A stretch of DNA of 64,000 nucleotides from positions 1,860,001 to 1,924,000 of the forward strand of contig NZ_JAKFGN010000001.1 of the NCBI RefSeq assembly GCF_021502575.1. Direction: 5' to 3'. This DNA comes from Bradyrhizobium sp. G127 (GTDB lineage: Bacteria; Pseudomonadota; Alphaproteobacteria; Rhizobiales; Xanthobacteraceae). The position numbers and the translations under genes are program-made. The notes beneath the pieces are model-generated. The model was not told the origin of the DNA, did no database searches, and was given only the letters and a program-made list of their open reading frames with translations. Positions 43,497 through 52,979 of this stretch are shown here, piece by piece. The first letter of the stretch is position 1. Each line of letters begins with the position of its first letter.

Positions 43497-45271
43497 CCGC
43501 GAAAACAGAGAACATGACGGCTTCGACCACCGTGCGTTCGACGCCGGCGGTGTTGCGGCATCTGCCGTATTTTGTTGGCGCGGCGGTCGCCGTGTTCGCC
43601 GCCGCAACCATGACCTTCGACGGCTACGTTCTCAATATCCTGATGCAGGCGACCACATTCGCCATCGCCGTGTTCGGGCTCACCGTCGTGCTCGGCCTGT
43701 GCGGGCAGATCAATCTGGCGCAGGCGGCGTTCTTCGGTCTTGGCGCCTATGTCGTCGGTCTCGGCACCGCCGACTACCAGGTCAATTTCTGGATCTGTCT
43801 CATCGGCGGATCGCTGCTGGCGCTGGCGGCAGGCGCTGTGCTCGGCATGACGACGCTGAAGCTTGGCGGGCATTACCTCGCCATGGTGACGATTTCGTTC
43901 CAGCAGATTGTCACGCTGGTGATGATCAACGCGATCTGGCTGACGCGCGGTCCGGACGGGATATCCCGGATCGGCCGCCCGGCGCTGTTGCAGTCGCAGC
44001 AAGCGTTTCTGGCCTTCTGCGTCGCGGCGCTGGCGGTGATCGGCTATCTGGTCTGGCATCTGCCGGACACCCGGATCGGCCGCGCGATGCGCGCGGTGCG
44101 CGACAACGAGCTGGCCGCGGGCGTGGCGGGCATCGACATTTTCCGCACCAAGGTCGCGGCATTCGCGCTGTCCGCGCTGCTCGGCGGCATCGGCGGCGGA
44201 CTGTACGCCGGCGGCTTCTCCTATGTCAGCCCGGACCAGTTCTCCTTCGCCGAGTCGATCGTGTTCCTGACCATGGCGTTGCTCGGTGGCGTCGGCTCGC
44301 CGATCGGCGCGGTGATCGGCACGGGGTTGCTGATCCTGATTCCGGAATGGCTGCGCTTCCTGAAGAACATTCCGGGGCTCTATCTCGCGATCTACGGCCT
44401 GTTCGTGATCCTGATCGTGCGCTTCATGCCGGACGGCATCTGGGGCTTCATTCAGGAAATCATCACCCGATGGCGGGCGAGGACGCCGCCGCATGTGGCG
44501 AGCCCGGCGTTGCAACTGAGCCCTGCGAAGACCGGCGGCGACATCGTGCTCGAAGTCACCGGCCTGTCGAAACACTTCGGCGGTCTCAAGGCCGTCGACA
44601 ACGTGGACATTTCAGTGCGCCGTGGCGGCGTGCATGCGCTGATCGGGCCGAACGGCTCGGGCAAGACCACCACGCTCAATATGCTGTCCGGTCTCTACAA
44701 GGTGACGTCGGGTAGGATCGTGCTCGACGGCACCGACGTCACCGACATGCCGGCGCATCAGCGCACGGCGGCGGGGCTCGGCCGCACGTTTCAGAACATC
44801 CGGCTGTTCCGCTCCATGACGGCGCTCGAAAACGTCGTGATCGGCGCGGAGCGGCCGGGCAATACGCTGATCGGCGACGGCGGTGCGGATGCGCTGACGC
44901 AGCGCGCGCTCTCCGCGCTGACCTTCGTCGGTCTCGGTCCGCGCGCCAATGAGCTGGTGTCGAGCTTCTCCTACGGCCATCAGCGCCTGATCGAGATCGC
45001 CCGCGCGCTCGCCGGCAATCCGGTTCTGCTGCTGCTGGATGAACCGGCGGCGGGCCTGAACTCCTCCGAGAAGGTCGAGCTGCACGACCTGCTCAAGCGG
45101 ATCGCGGCGCAGGGGCTGACCATTCTCATCATCGATCATGACATGACGCTGGTGCGCGAGGCCGCGCAGCACATCACCGTGCTGAATTTTGGCAAGCGCA
45201 TCGCCGACGGTGAATCGCTGGCGGTGCTGCAGCATCCCGACGTCATTTCCGCCTATCTCGGAACGGAGTGA
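43493..45271 (+). CDS. LivM-LivG fusion: permease joined to ABC ATPase (system 2)
   Basis: A 592-residue fused protein. Residues about 1-320 are LivM permease (GLCGQINLAQAAFFGLGAYVVGL; IFRTKVAAFALSALLGGIGGGLYAGG). After a linker (about 325-345), residues about 350-590 are a LivG ATPase: Walker A GPNGSGKTT, LGRTFQNIRLFRSMT, signature FSYGHQRL, Walker B LLLLDEPAAGLN and H-loop IIDHDM. The joining is in one frame with no stop, so it is a real single polypeptide. It starts by ATGA overlap with livH. Confidence 0.92.
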   Translation: MTAKTENMTASTTVRSTPAVLRHLPYFVGAAVAVFAAATMTFDGYVLNILMQATTFAIAVFGLTVVLGLCGQINLAQAAFFGLGAYVVGLGTADYQVNFWICLIGGSLLALAAGAVLGMTTLKLGGHYLAMVTISFQQIVTLVMINAIWLTRGPDGISRIGRPALLQSQQAFLAFCVAALAVIGYLVWHLPDTRIGRAMRAVRDNELAAGVAGIDIFRTKVAAFALSALLGGIGGGLYAGGFSYVSPDQFSFAESIVFLTMALLGGVGSPIGAVIGTGLLILIPEWLRFLKNIPGLYLAIYGLFVILIVRFMPDGIWGFIQEIITRWRARTPPHVASPALQLSPAKTGGDIVLEVTGLSKHFGGLKAVDNVDISVRRGGVHALIGPNGSGKTTTLNMLSGLYKVTSGRIVLDGTDVTDMPAHQRTAAGLGRTFQNIRLFRSMTALENVVIGAERPGNTLIGDGGADALTQRALSALTFVGLGPRANELVSSFSYGHQRLIEIARALAGNPVLLLLDEPAAGLNSSEKVELHDLLKRIAAQGLTILIIDHDMTLVREAAQHITVLNFGKRIADGESLAVLQHPDVISAYLGTE

Positions 45272-45273
45272 CC

Positions 45274-46002
45274 ATGGCGCTGCTCGAAATCAACGACCTG
45301 ATGGTGCTCTACGGCGAGATCGAAGCGCTGCGCGGCGTGTCGCTGAAGGTGGATGAGGGACAGGTGGTGACGCTGCTCGGCTCCAACGGCGCGGGCAAGT
45401 CCACCACGCTGCGCGCCATCTCCGGTCTGGCGAAGCCCGCGGCGGGGGAAATCCTGTTCGAGGGCAAATCCATCGTCGGCCTCGGGCCGGAGGCCATCGT
45501 GCGCCTCGGCATTTCCCATGTGCCGGAGGGGCGGCGGGTGTTTCCCGGCCTCACGGTGAAAGAGAACATCATGCTCGGCGCCTCGAACCGCCGGGTCGCC
45601 AAGGCGCAGCTGTCGCGCGAGGCGGATGCGATGTTCGATTTGTTTCCGGATATCCGTCAGTTTGCCGACAAGCTCGGCTGGACGCTGTCGGGCGGGCAGT
45701 TGCAGATGGTCGCGGTGGCGCGCGGGCTGATGGCGAAGCCGCGCCTTCTGCTGCTCGACGAGCCGTCGCTCGGCCTCGCGCCGGTGATCGTGCAGGCGGT
45801 GTTCCGGATCATCGCGGAAATCCGCCGCGACACGACGGTTTTACTTGTGGAGCAGAACGCCCGCATGGGACTGTCCGTCGCCGATTACGGCTATGTGCTG
45901 GAAACCGGGCGTCTCGCGCTCGGCGGCAAACCCGACGAACTGTGGGGCAACGAAGCAATCAGAGCCGCGTATCTAGGCGGCCATACCAAGGCAACCGTTT
46001 AA
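45274..46002 (+). CDS. livF: Branched-chain amino acid-type ABC ATPase LivF (system 2)
   Basis: A 242-residue ABC ATPase with Walker A GSNGAGKST, signature LSGGQLQM, Walker B LLLLDEPSLGLAP. The ATG at 45274 is preferred with CGGAG 7 bases upstream; a GTG at 45268 overlapping the previous stop is the alternative. The next gene begins only 3 bp after its stop. Confidence 0.92.
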   Translation: MALLEINDLMVLYGEIEALRGVSLKVDEGQVVTLLGSNGAGKSTTLRAISGLAKPAAGEILFEGKSIVGLGPEAIVRLGISHVPEGRRVFPGLTVKENIMLGASNRRVAKAQLSREADAMFDLFPDIRQFADKLGWTLSGGQLQMVAVARGLMAKPRLLLLDEPSLGLAPVIVQAVFRIIAEIRRDTTVLLVEQNARMGLSVADYGYVLETGRLALGGKPDELWGNEAIRAAYLGGHTKATV

Positions 46003-46005
46003 CTC

Positions 46006-47091
46006 ATGACGACAATCAATCACAAGAAACTCATCGGCTTCGTCGCCGACATCTTTTTGCGCGCAGGCTCTTCGAAGGCCGAGGCCGAGCGCATCGCCAC
46101 CTATCTCACGACGGCGAACCTCACCGGCCATGACAGCCACGGCGTCATCCGCGTCCCGCAATATGTGAAGTGGGCGAAGGAAGGCGTCATCGTTCCTGAC
46201 CAGACCATCACGATGGTGGTCGATACGCCGTCGATCGCGGTGATCGACGGCGGCTTCGGCTACGGCCAGACCGTGACGCCGCAGGCGGTCCGGGTCGGTA
46301 TCGACAAGTGCAAGGCCAACGGTCTTGCGGCGATGACGCTGAAGAATTCCGGCCATCTTGGCCGCGTCGGCGACTGGGCGGAAATGGCTGCGGCGGAAGG
46401 GCTGGTCTCGATCTTTTTCGTCAATGCCGCGGGCTCGGTGCTGGTCGCGCCTTACGGCGGCGTCGCGCGAAAGCTTTCGACGGCACCTTATTGCGTCGGC
46501 ATTCCGCGTCCGGGGCAGGGGCCGGTGGTGCTGGATTTCGCGACCTCCATCGTCGCGGAAGGCAAGGTGATGGTGGCGAGCCGCGGCGGCAAGAAATTGC
46601 CGAAGGGCGCGCTGGTCAATGAAGACGGTTCGCTGAGCGAGGACCCGCATGTGCTTTACGGTCCCTATGAAGCCGACGGTCCGCGCATTCACGCGCAGGG
46701 CAAGGGCGCGATCCGTGCATTCGGCGAGCATAAAGGCTCGGGCCTGGCGCTGATGTGCGAACTGCTCGGGGGCGCGCTGACCGGCAACGGCGCGACCAAG
46801 ACCGACCGGCGCTTCTCCAACGGCATGCTGGCGATCTTCATCGATCCGAAGGTTGTAGACCCGGCGCATTTCTTCGACGGCGAGGTCGCGCGTTACATCG
46901 CCTATTTCAAGGACAGCAAGCTGGCGCAGGGTCACGACGCGGTGCTGATTCCGGGCGAGCCGGAAGCCGCGACTCGCGCCGATCGCACCACGAACGGCGT
47001 GCCACTGACGGACGAGACATGGAATTCCATTGCGGCGACCGCGCGGTCTGTCGGGATCGATGAGGCGGCGGTGAAGGCTGCGGAGGGGTAG
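46006..47091 (+). CDS. Ldh_2/MDH_2 family hydroxy-acid dehydrogenase
   Basis: A 361-residue NAD(P)-dependent dehydrogenase of the type II malate/L-lactate/ureidoglycolate family, with the N-terminal GHDSHGVIRVP motif (His42, His45) and SGHLGRVGDWAEMAA in the catalytic region. It oxidises 2-hydroxy acids or reduces 2-keto acids. It starts 3 bp after livF, so it is part of the ABC operon, linking uptake to first oxidation of an imported hydroxy acid. Substrate not defined. Confidence 0.88.
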   Translation: MTTINHKKLIGFVADIFLRAGSSKAEAERIATYLTTANLTGHDSHGVIRVPQYVKWAKEGVIVPDQTITMVVDTPSIAVIDGGFGYGQTVTPQAVRVGIDKCKANGLAAMTLKNSGHLGRVGDWAEMAAAEGLVSIFFVNAAGSVLVAPYGGVARKLSTAPYCVGIPRPGQGPVVLDFATSIVAEGKVMVASRGGKKLPKGALVNEDGSLSEDPHVLYGPYEADGPRIHAQGKGAIRAFGEHKGSGLALMCELLGGALTGNGATKTDRRFSNGMLAIFIDPKVVDPAHFFDGEVARYIAYFKDSKLAQGHDAVLIPGEPEAATRADRTTNGVPLTDETWNSIAATARSVGIDEAAVKAAEG

Positions 47092-47125
47092 ATCACGCGT
47101 CGCGTTGCACGCGCAAAAAAACAAG

Positions 47126-47204
47126 AAGTGTCATACGCGGGCTTGACCCGCGTATCCATCACTTCAAGAGATGGATTGCCGGGTCAGGCCCGGCAATGAC
47201 ACTT
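47126..47204. repeat. Intergenic palindromic repeat, type A
   Basis: Ends AAGTGTCAT and ATGACACTT; inner arms GCGGGCTTGACCCGC and TGCCGGGTCAGGCCCGGCA. Same design as the copy at 30152-30232. Located between the dehydrogenase and the aldolase genes. Confidence 0.8.
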
Positions 47205-47256
47205 AGGCAATGCACGGGACTACGGCGAGAAACGAGAGAACACGGAAAGAAAAACA

Positions 47257-48033
47257 ATGGCAAATAAAGTCAAAGAGATTTGGGCGGCGGGCAAGGTCGT
47301 GGTCAACGGCTGGCTGGCGATCCCGTCGGGCTTCTCCGCCGAGGTGATGGCGCAATGCGGCTTCGACAGCGTCACCGTCGATATGCAGCACGGCGTGCAG
47401 GACTATCAGTCGATGATCCAGTGCTTCCAGGCGATGCAGGCGCATCCGGTGACGCCGATGGTGCGCGTGCCGTGGAACGAGCCCGGCATCATCGGGAAGG
47501 TGCTGGACGGCGGCGCTTACGGCGTGATCTGCCCGATGATCAACACCAAGGAAGAGGCCGAGCGCTTCGTTGCCGCCGCAAAATATCCGCCGCGCGGCAC
47601 CCGCAGCAACGGCCCGATCCGCGCCATGATGTACGGTTCGGCCGGAACCTATCAGCAGACCGCGAACGACGAGACACTCTGCATTCCGATGATCGAGACC
47701 AAGACCGCGGTCGAGAATCTGGAGTCGATTTTGGACGTGAAGGGCATTGCCGGCGTTTACATCGGCCCGTCCGATTTGGGTTTCTCCTACGGCCTGCACC
47801 CGACCCTCGACCGCACCGAGCCCGAGATGCTGGCGATCTACGAAAAGGTCGTGAAGGCGTGCGAGAAGCGCGGCATCTTCCCGGGCATCCATTGCAGCGG
47901 ACACGCTGGTGCGACGCTTGCGATCCAGCGCGGCTTCAAGCTGGTGACGATCATGAACGACAGCGGACTTCTGGCGATGTCCGCCAAGAGCCACATTGCC
48001 GAGACGCGCAAGGGGTCCGGCGGCAAGGCGTAG
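47257..48033 (+). CDS. HpcH/HpaI family aldolase
   Basis: A 258-residue class II pyruvate aldolase of the HpcH/HpaI family, which splits or makes 2-keto-3-deoxy acids using a divalent metal. The catalytic His45 (VDMQHG) and Arg70 (MVRVPWNEP) are present, as is PMIETKTAVENL with the metal-ligand Glu and GPSDLGFSYG with the metal-ligand Asp. The length fits 2-keto-3-deoxy-acid aldolases such as those of rhamnonate or glucarate pathways. It stands upstream of the UxaA-type and IlvD-type dehydratases. Confidence 0.87.
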   Translation: MANKVKEIWAAGKVVVNGWLAIPSGFSAEVMAQCGFDSVTVDMQHGVQDYQSMIQCFQAMQAHPVTPMVRVPWNEPGIIGKVLDGGAYGVICPMINTKEEAERFVAAAKYPPRGTRSNGPIRAMMYGSAGTYQQTANDETLCIPMIETKTAVENLESILDVKGIAGVYIGPSDLGFSYGLHPTLDRTEPEMLAIYEKVVKACEKRGIFPGIHCSGHAGATLAIQRGFKLVTIMNDSGLLAMSAKSHIAETRKGSGGKA

Positions 48034-48040
48034 CGTTTCA

Positions 48041-48066
48041 ACCTCTCCCCGCAAGCGGGGAGAGGT
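48041..48066. repeat. Perfect 26-bp hairpin (type E core)
   Basis: ACCTCTCCCCGC-AA-GCGGGGAGAGGT, a perfect palindrome with 12-bp arms and a 2-base AA spacer, 7 bp after the aldolase stop and 38 bp before the UxaA start. No T run on the plus strand, so it is not a clear terminator for the aldolase. It may be an mRNA-stability element. Confidence 0.7.
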
Positions 48067-48103
48067 GAAAAAGAAGACGCCAAAGCCAGCAAGGAATACA
48101 GCC

Positions 48104-49627
48104 ATGGCCCCGACACCTGTGATCCGCCTGCATCCCGACGACGGCGTGGTGATCGCGCGCGCGGCGCTGCTGCCCGGCGCGGAGGTTGCGCCCGGGATCG
48201 CGGCAAGCGAGCGGATTCCGGCGGGCCACAAGGTTGCGGTGAAGCCTATCGCCGTTGGCGAGCCGGTGATGCGCTACGGCCAGATCATCGGTTTCGCGAC
48301 GCAATCGATCGCGCCGGGGCAGCATGTCCATGTGCAGAACATCGGCATGGGCGAGTTCTCCAAGGACTATGCCTATGGTGTCGACGTCAAGCCGACGCCG
48401 AACTTCGATTGGCCCGCAACCTTTCAGGGCATCCGCCGTCCCGACGGCCGCGTGGCCACGCGCAACTATATCGGTATTCTTACCAGCGTAAATTGCAGCG
48501 CCCATGTCGCAGGGCTCGTCGCCGACGTGTTCAAGAAAAATCCGTTCACCGGCCACGATCCGCTGGCGGCGTTTCCGAATGTGGACGGCGTGGTGGCGCT
48601 GACCCACAAGACCGGCTGCGGCATGACCCAGCTTGAGCCTTTGACTGTCTTGCGGCGAACGCTCGGCGGCTACGCGCGCCACGTAAACTTCTCGCACGTC
48701 ATCATCCTCGGTCTTGGCTGCGAGATGAACCAGATCGGCGGCTTCCTCGAAGAGCAGCGGCTGGCTGGCCGCCTGCGCGCGCTGGACATTCAGGACGTCG
48801 GCGGCTCACGCAAAACCGTCGAGAAGGCGGTGGCCTTCGTCCGCGAAGTGCTGGCCGAGTCCAACGCCATCACGCGCGAGCCTTGCTCCGCAAGCGAGTT
48901 GATGGTCGCGCTCCAGTGCGGCGGTTCGGATGGCTATTCCGGCGTGTCGGCCAATCCGGCGCTGGGTGCAGCGAGCGATATCCTGGTGCGGCATGGTGGC
49001 TCGGTGATCCTGTCGGAAACGCCGGAGACCTATGGCGCCGAACATCTCTTGACGCGCCGCGCGGTCAGTCCCGAGGTCGGCGAGAAGCTCGTCGCGCTGA
49101 TGCGCTGGTGGGAGGATTACACCGAGCGCAACGGCGCGGAGATGGATTCCAATCCCAGCCCCGGCAACAAGGCCGGCGGCCTCACCACCATTTTGGAAAA
49201 GTCGCTCGGCGCGATGGCCAAGGCAGGCAGCACCAATCTGGTCGACGTGGTGGGCTATGCCGAGCCGGTGATGAAAAAGGGCTTCACCTTCATGGATACG
49301 CCGGGCTTCGATCCGGTGGCCGCGACAGGTCAGGTGGCGGGCGGTGCCAACATGGTCGCTTTCACCACGGGACGCGGCAGCGTGTTCGGCTGCAAGCCGT
49401 CGCCCTCGATCAAGCTCGCCACCAACACGCCGATGTATCGGCGCATGGAAGACGACATGGACGTTAACTGCGGCACCATCCTCGACGGCGAGGAAACCGT
49501 GCAGCAATGCGGCCAGCGCATCTTCGACCTGATGCTGCGGGTGGCCTCCGGCGAACAGACCAAGAGCGAGGCGTTCGATTTCGGTGCTGCGGAGTTCGCG
49601 CCGTGGGTGCTTGGCGCGACGATGTAG
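48104..49627 (+). CDS. UxaA family altronate/galactarate-type dehydratase
   Basis: A 507-residue dehydratase with an N-terminal SAF domain (about 1-80; HPDDGVVIARAALLPGAEVAPGIAASERIPAGHKVAVKPI) joined to the large UxaA catalytic domain. Visible segments are the conserved NCSAHVAG, KTGCGMTQLEPL, GLGCEMNQIGG and QCGGSDGYSG. Family enzymes dehydrate altronate or galactarate with Fe2+ or Mn2+ to 2-keto-3-deoxy acids. The complete fused architecture suggests one whole enzyme, like E. coli UxaA (about 495). Start by AAGGAA 9-14 bases upstream of ATG 48104. Confidence 0.88.
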   Translation: MAPTPVIRLHPDDGVVIARAALLPGAEVAPGIAASERIPAGHKVAVKPIAVGEPVMRYGQIIGFATQSIAPGQHVHVQNIGMGEFSKDYAYGVDVKPTPNFDWPATFQGIRRPDGRVATRNYIGILTSVNCSAHVAGLVADVFKKNPFTGHDPLAAFPNVDGVVALTHKTGCGMTQLEPLTVLRRTLGGYARHVNFSHVIILGLGCEMNQIGGFLEEQRLAGRLRALDIQDVGGSRKTVEKAVAFVREVLAESNAITREPCSASELMVALQCGGSDGYSGVSANPALGAASDILVRHGGSVILSETPETYGAEHLLTRRAVSPEVGEKLVALMRWWEDYTERNGAEMDSNPSPGNKAGGLTTILEKSLGAMAKAGSTNLVDVVGYAEPVMKKGFTFMDTPGFDPVAATGQVAGGANMVAFTTGRGSVFGCKPSPSIKLATNTPMYRRMEDDMDVNCGTILDGEETVQQCGQRIFDLMLRVASGEQTKSEAFDFGAAEFAPWVLGATM

Positions 49628-49694
49628 GGCGGCTTTGCCACGCCCCTGAAATGCTTCTAATGTGCCGCCGCAAATCACTGCGACGGAAAGACAA

Positions 49695-51407
49695 ATGACC
49701 AAAGGTCTCAAGAAGGGGCTGACCAGCTACGGCGATCCGGGATTTTCGCTGTTCCTGCGCAAGGCCTTCATCAAGGCGATGGGCTATTCCGACGACGCGC
49801 TGGAGCGCCCGATCGTCGGCATCACCAACACCTACAGCGACTACAATCCTTGCCACGGCAACGTCCCGCAGCTGATCGAGGCGGTGAAGCGCGGCGTGAT
49901 GCTGGCGGGCGCGATGCCGATGGTGTTTCCGACCATCTCCATCGCCGAGAGCTTCTCGTTTCCGACCTCGATGTACCTGCGCAACCTGATGGCGATGGAC
50001 ACCGAGGAGATGATCCGCGCCCAGCCGATGGATGCCATCGTCGTGATCGGCGGCTGCGACAAGACGCTGCCTGCGCAGATCATGGCCGCCGTCAGCGCGG
50101 ACCTGCCGACCGTGGTCATTCCGGTGGGGCCGATGGTGGTCGGCCATCACAAGGGCGAGGTGTTGGGCGCCTGCACCGATTGCCGCCGGATGTGGGGAAA
50201 GTTTCGCGCGGGCGAAATCGACGAGGTGGAGATCGAGGCGGTGAACGGGCGCCTCGCGCCATCGGTGGGGACGTGCATGGTGATGGGCACCGCCAGCACC
50301 ATGGCCTGCATCACCGAAGCACTGGGATTGTCGCTGCCGATGAGCGCGACGATTCCCGCGCCGCATTCCGAGCGTGTGCGTTCCGCCGAACTGAGCGGCC
50401 GGCGCGCGGCGGAAATGGCCGTGAGCGGCGGGCCGCGTCCGAGTGAACTGCTGACGCCGGCTGCGTTCAGAAACGCGCAGGTGGTGTTGCAGGCCATCGG
50501 CGGCTCGACCAACGGGCTGATCCATCTCACCGCGATTGCCAACCGCACCGAACATCGCATCGATCTGGCGGCATTCGACCAGTTGGGCCGCGACGTGCCG
50601 GTGCTGATCGATCTCAAGCCATCCGGCTCACATTATATGGAGCACTTCCATCATGCTGGCGGCGTGCCGAAGCTGATGAAGCAGCTCGGCGACCTGATCG
50701 ATCTCGATGCGAAGACCATCGCTGGCGGCACGCTGCGCGATGTTGTTGCCAATGCCGAAGAAGTGCCGGGGCAGGACGCGATCCGTTCGCGCGACAATCC
50801 GATCACGCCCGAAGGCGCGATGGCGGTGCTTCACGGCAATCTCGCGCCGCGCGGCGCGATCATCAAGCATTCGGCGGCATCGCCCAAGCTGTTGCAGCAT
50901 ACCGGCCGCGCGGTGGTGTTCGAGTCGGTGGAGGACATGACGCTGCGCGTGGATGATCCAAACCTGGACGTCACGGCGGACGACGTACTGGTGCTGCGCA
51001 ACGCCGGGCCGAAGGGCGCACCGGGCATGCCGGAGGCGGGCTATCTGCCGATCCCGCAGAAGATTCTGCGCACCGGCGTCAAGGACATGGTGCGGATTTC
51101 CGACGCGCGCATGAGCGGAACGGCGTTCGGCACCATCGTGCTGCACATCACGCCGGAATCCGCCGTCGGCGGGCCGCTGGCGCTGGTGCAGACCGGCGAC
51201 ATGATCCGGCTCGATGTCGCCAAGCGGCGGATCGATCTGCTGGTCGATGAGGTGGAATTGACTGTACGCCAGCTTGCATTGGGCAAACCTGCAAGGCCGG
51301 TATGGGCTAAGCGGGGGTATGCACACCTGTTTTATGAGACTATCACGCAGGCGGATGAGGGCTGCGATTTCGATTTCATGCGGCGCGAAGGCCCGTCCGG
51401 CGGCTGA
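49695..51407 (+). CDS. IlvD/Edd family dehydratase (first paralogue)
   Basis: A 570-residue [Fe-S]-dependent dehydratase. Cluster cysteines are Cys53 (NPCHGN), Cys121 (GGCDKT, followed by the probable carbamylated Lys123) and Cys194 (VGTCMVMGTASTM). The GPKGAPGMPEAG and ISDARMSGTAFG motifs are typical. IlvD acts on dihydroxyisovalerate, but the sugar-acid neighbours suggest an aldonate dehydratase subgroup member instead. An isolated ilvD housekeeping role cannot be excluded. Start at 49695 by ACGGAAAG upstream. Confidence 0.88.
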   Translation: MTKGLKKGLTSYGDPGFSLFLRKAFIKAMGYSDDALERPIVGITNTYSDYNPCHGNVPQLIEAVKRGVMLAGAMPMVFPTISIAESFSFPTSMYLRNLMAMDTEEMIRAQPMDAIVVIGGCDKTLPAQIMAAVSADLPTVVIPVGPMVVGHHKGEVLGACTDCRRMWGKFRAGEIDEVEIEAVNGRLAPSVGTCMVMGTASTMACITEALGLSLPMSATIPAPHSERVRSAELSGRRAAEMAVSGGPRPSELLTPAAFRNAQVVLQAIGGSTNGLIHLTAIANRTEHRIDLAAFDQLGRDVPVLIDLKPSGSHYMEHFHHAGGVPKLMKQLGDLIDLDAKTIAGGTLRDVVANAEEVPGQDAIRSRDNPITPEGAMAVLHGNLAPRGAIIKHSAASPKLLQHTGRAVVFESVEDMTLRVDDPNLDVTADDVLVLRNAGPKGAPGMPEAGYLPIPQKILRTGVKDMVRISDARMSGTAFGTIVLHITPESAVGGPLALVQTGDMIRLDVAKRRIDLLVDEVELTVRQLALGKPARPVWAKRGYAHLFYETITQADEGCDFDFMRREGPSGG

Positions 51408-51458
51408 TCCGGCAGTTCAGGTCAGCGCATCCCTTGGAATTGGATAATGAGGGTTTCG

Positions 51459-52775
51459 ATGACGACAGTTGCGTTGACCGCCGAGCAACACGCCGATCGC
51501 CGCCGCCGCATCTGGGCCATCGTCGGCAGTTCGTCCGGCAATCTGGTCGAATGGTACGATTTCTACGCCTACGCCTTCACGGCGCTGTATTTCGCCAAGG
51601 CGTTCTTCCCCGAGGGCAACCAGACCACGCAACTGCTGCAGACAGCCGCGGTGTTCGCCATCGGCTTTCTGATGCGGCCGATCGGCGGTTATATTTTCGG
51701 TTCCGTCGCGGACAAATACGGCCGCAAGACCTCGATGGTCACGTCCATCCTGATGATGTGCGGCGGATCGCTGGCCATCGGCCTGCTGCCGACCCATGAC
51801 AGCATCGGGATCGCGGCGCCGATCCTGCTGCTGATCGCACGCATGATTCAGGGGCTTTCGGTCGGCGGCGAATACGGCACCACCGCCACCTATATGAGCG
51901 AAGTGGCGCTGCCGGGCCAGCGCGGTTTCTTTGCGTCATTCCAGTATGTGACGCTGATCGGCGGGCAGTTGCTGGCGTCGCTGGTCGTGCTGGTCATCCA
52001 ACTGATGCTGACCGACGCGGAGCTCCGCGCCTGGGGCTGGCGCATTCCGTTCTTCATCGGCGCGCTGTGCGCCATCGTCGCCCTTTATCTACGCCTGGCC
52101 CTGCACGAGACGTCGACGGAAAAAAGCCGGTCCCACGAAGGCGCGGGATCGCTGCGCACGATCTTCACCCATCATCTAAAGCCATTCCTGCTCGTGCTGG
52201 GCTACACCGCCGGCGGATCGCTGATTTTCTACACGTTCACCACCTACATGCAGAAATATCTGGTGAACACGGCGCAGATGGACCATCGCACCGTGAATGT
52301 CGTCATGAGCGCGGTGCTGTTCACCTACATGATCATGCAGCCGCCATTCGGCGCGCTGTCCGACCGGATCGGACGCCGCACCCAGATGCGGCTGTTCGGC
52401 CTGCTGGCGACGCTCTGTGTCGTGCCGCTGATGTATGCCATCGGCGGCGTGACCAATCCCTATATGGCCTATGTCCTGATCGTGCTCGCGCTGGCGATTG
52501 TCTCGCTCTACACCTCGATCAGCGGCGTCGTGAAGGCGGAGATGTTTCCGCCGGAGGTGAGGGCGCTCAGCGTCGGCTTTGCCTATGCCATCGCGAACGC
52601 GCTGTTCGGCGGTTCGGCGGAGTACGTCGCGCTGTGGTTCAAGGACCAGGGCACGGAGCCGAGCTTCTACTGGTACGTCACCGTGCTGTGCGCGATTGCA
52701 TTCGTGGCAGCCATCGTGATGCCGGACCCCAAGGTCAAGGGCTACCTGCACGGGCACGAGTCGGACCCGGATTAG
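51459..52775 (+). CDS. MFS transporter, metabolite:H+ symporter family
   Basis: A 438-residue 12-helix major facilitator of the MHS (KgtP/ShiA/PcaK-like) type. Signature loops: [19 protein letters not shown] at the N-terminus, [18 protein letters not shown] between helices 2 and 3, and [13 protein letters not shown] in helix 4. It probably imports an organic or sugar acid with protons. The ATG at 51459 has GAGGG upstream. Located after the IlvD/Edd gene with 51 bp between; a repeat follows. Confidence 0.9.
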   Translation: MTTVALTAEQHADRRRRIWAIVGSSSGNLVEWYDFYAYAFTALYFAKAFFPEGNQTTQLLQTAAVFAIGFLMRPIGGYIFGSVADKYGRKTSMVTSILMMCGGSLAIGLLPTHDSIGIAAPILLLIARMIQGLSVGGEYGTTATYMSEVALPGQRGFFASFQYVTLIGGQLLASLVVLVIQLMLTDAELRAWGWRIPFFIGALCAIVALYLRLALHETSTEKSRSHEGAGSLRTIFTHHLKPFLLVLGYTAGGSLIFYTFTTYMQKYLVNTAQMDHRTVNVVMSAVLFTYMIMQPPFGALSDRIGRRTQMRLFGLLATLCVVPLMYAIGGVTNPYMAYVLIVLALAIVSLYTSISGVVKAEMFPPEVRALSVGFAYAIANALFGGSAEYVALWFKDQGTEPSFYWYVTVLCAIAFVAAIVMPDPKVKGYLHGHESDPD

Positions 52776-52813
52776 CGGGAAGGACGGGAAGCAGGGCGCT
52801 ATCTCTCTCCAAG

Positions 52814-52935
52814 GTCGTCCCGGCGCAGGCCGGGACCCATACTCCCTGAATTATCGATGGCCGACGTGTCGGAGCGGTCGTCTCGCCATAGCCATTTGAT
52901 CGGTGGTTATGGATCCCGGCCTGCGCCGGGACGAC
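52814..52935. repeat. Intergenic palindromic repeat, type B
   Basis: Arms GTCGTCCCGGCGCAGGCCGG and its complement CCGGCCTGCGCCGGGACGAC, with GGGACCCAT/ATGGATCCC adjoining. Same design as 36551-36669, though the inner base pair GCGC/GAAG differs. It lies between converging MFS and SDR genes. Confidence 0.85.
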
Positions 52936-52979
52936 ATCGTGGTTGGGCGCAGCGTGATTCGGACTGCCTGCTCATCAGA

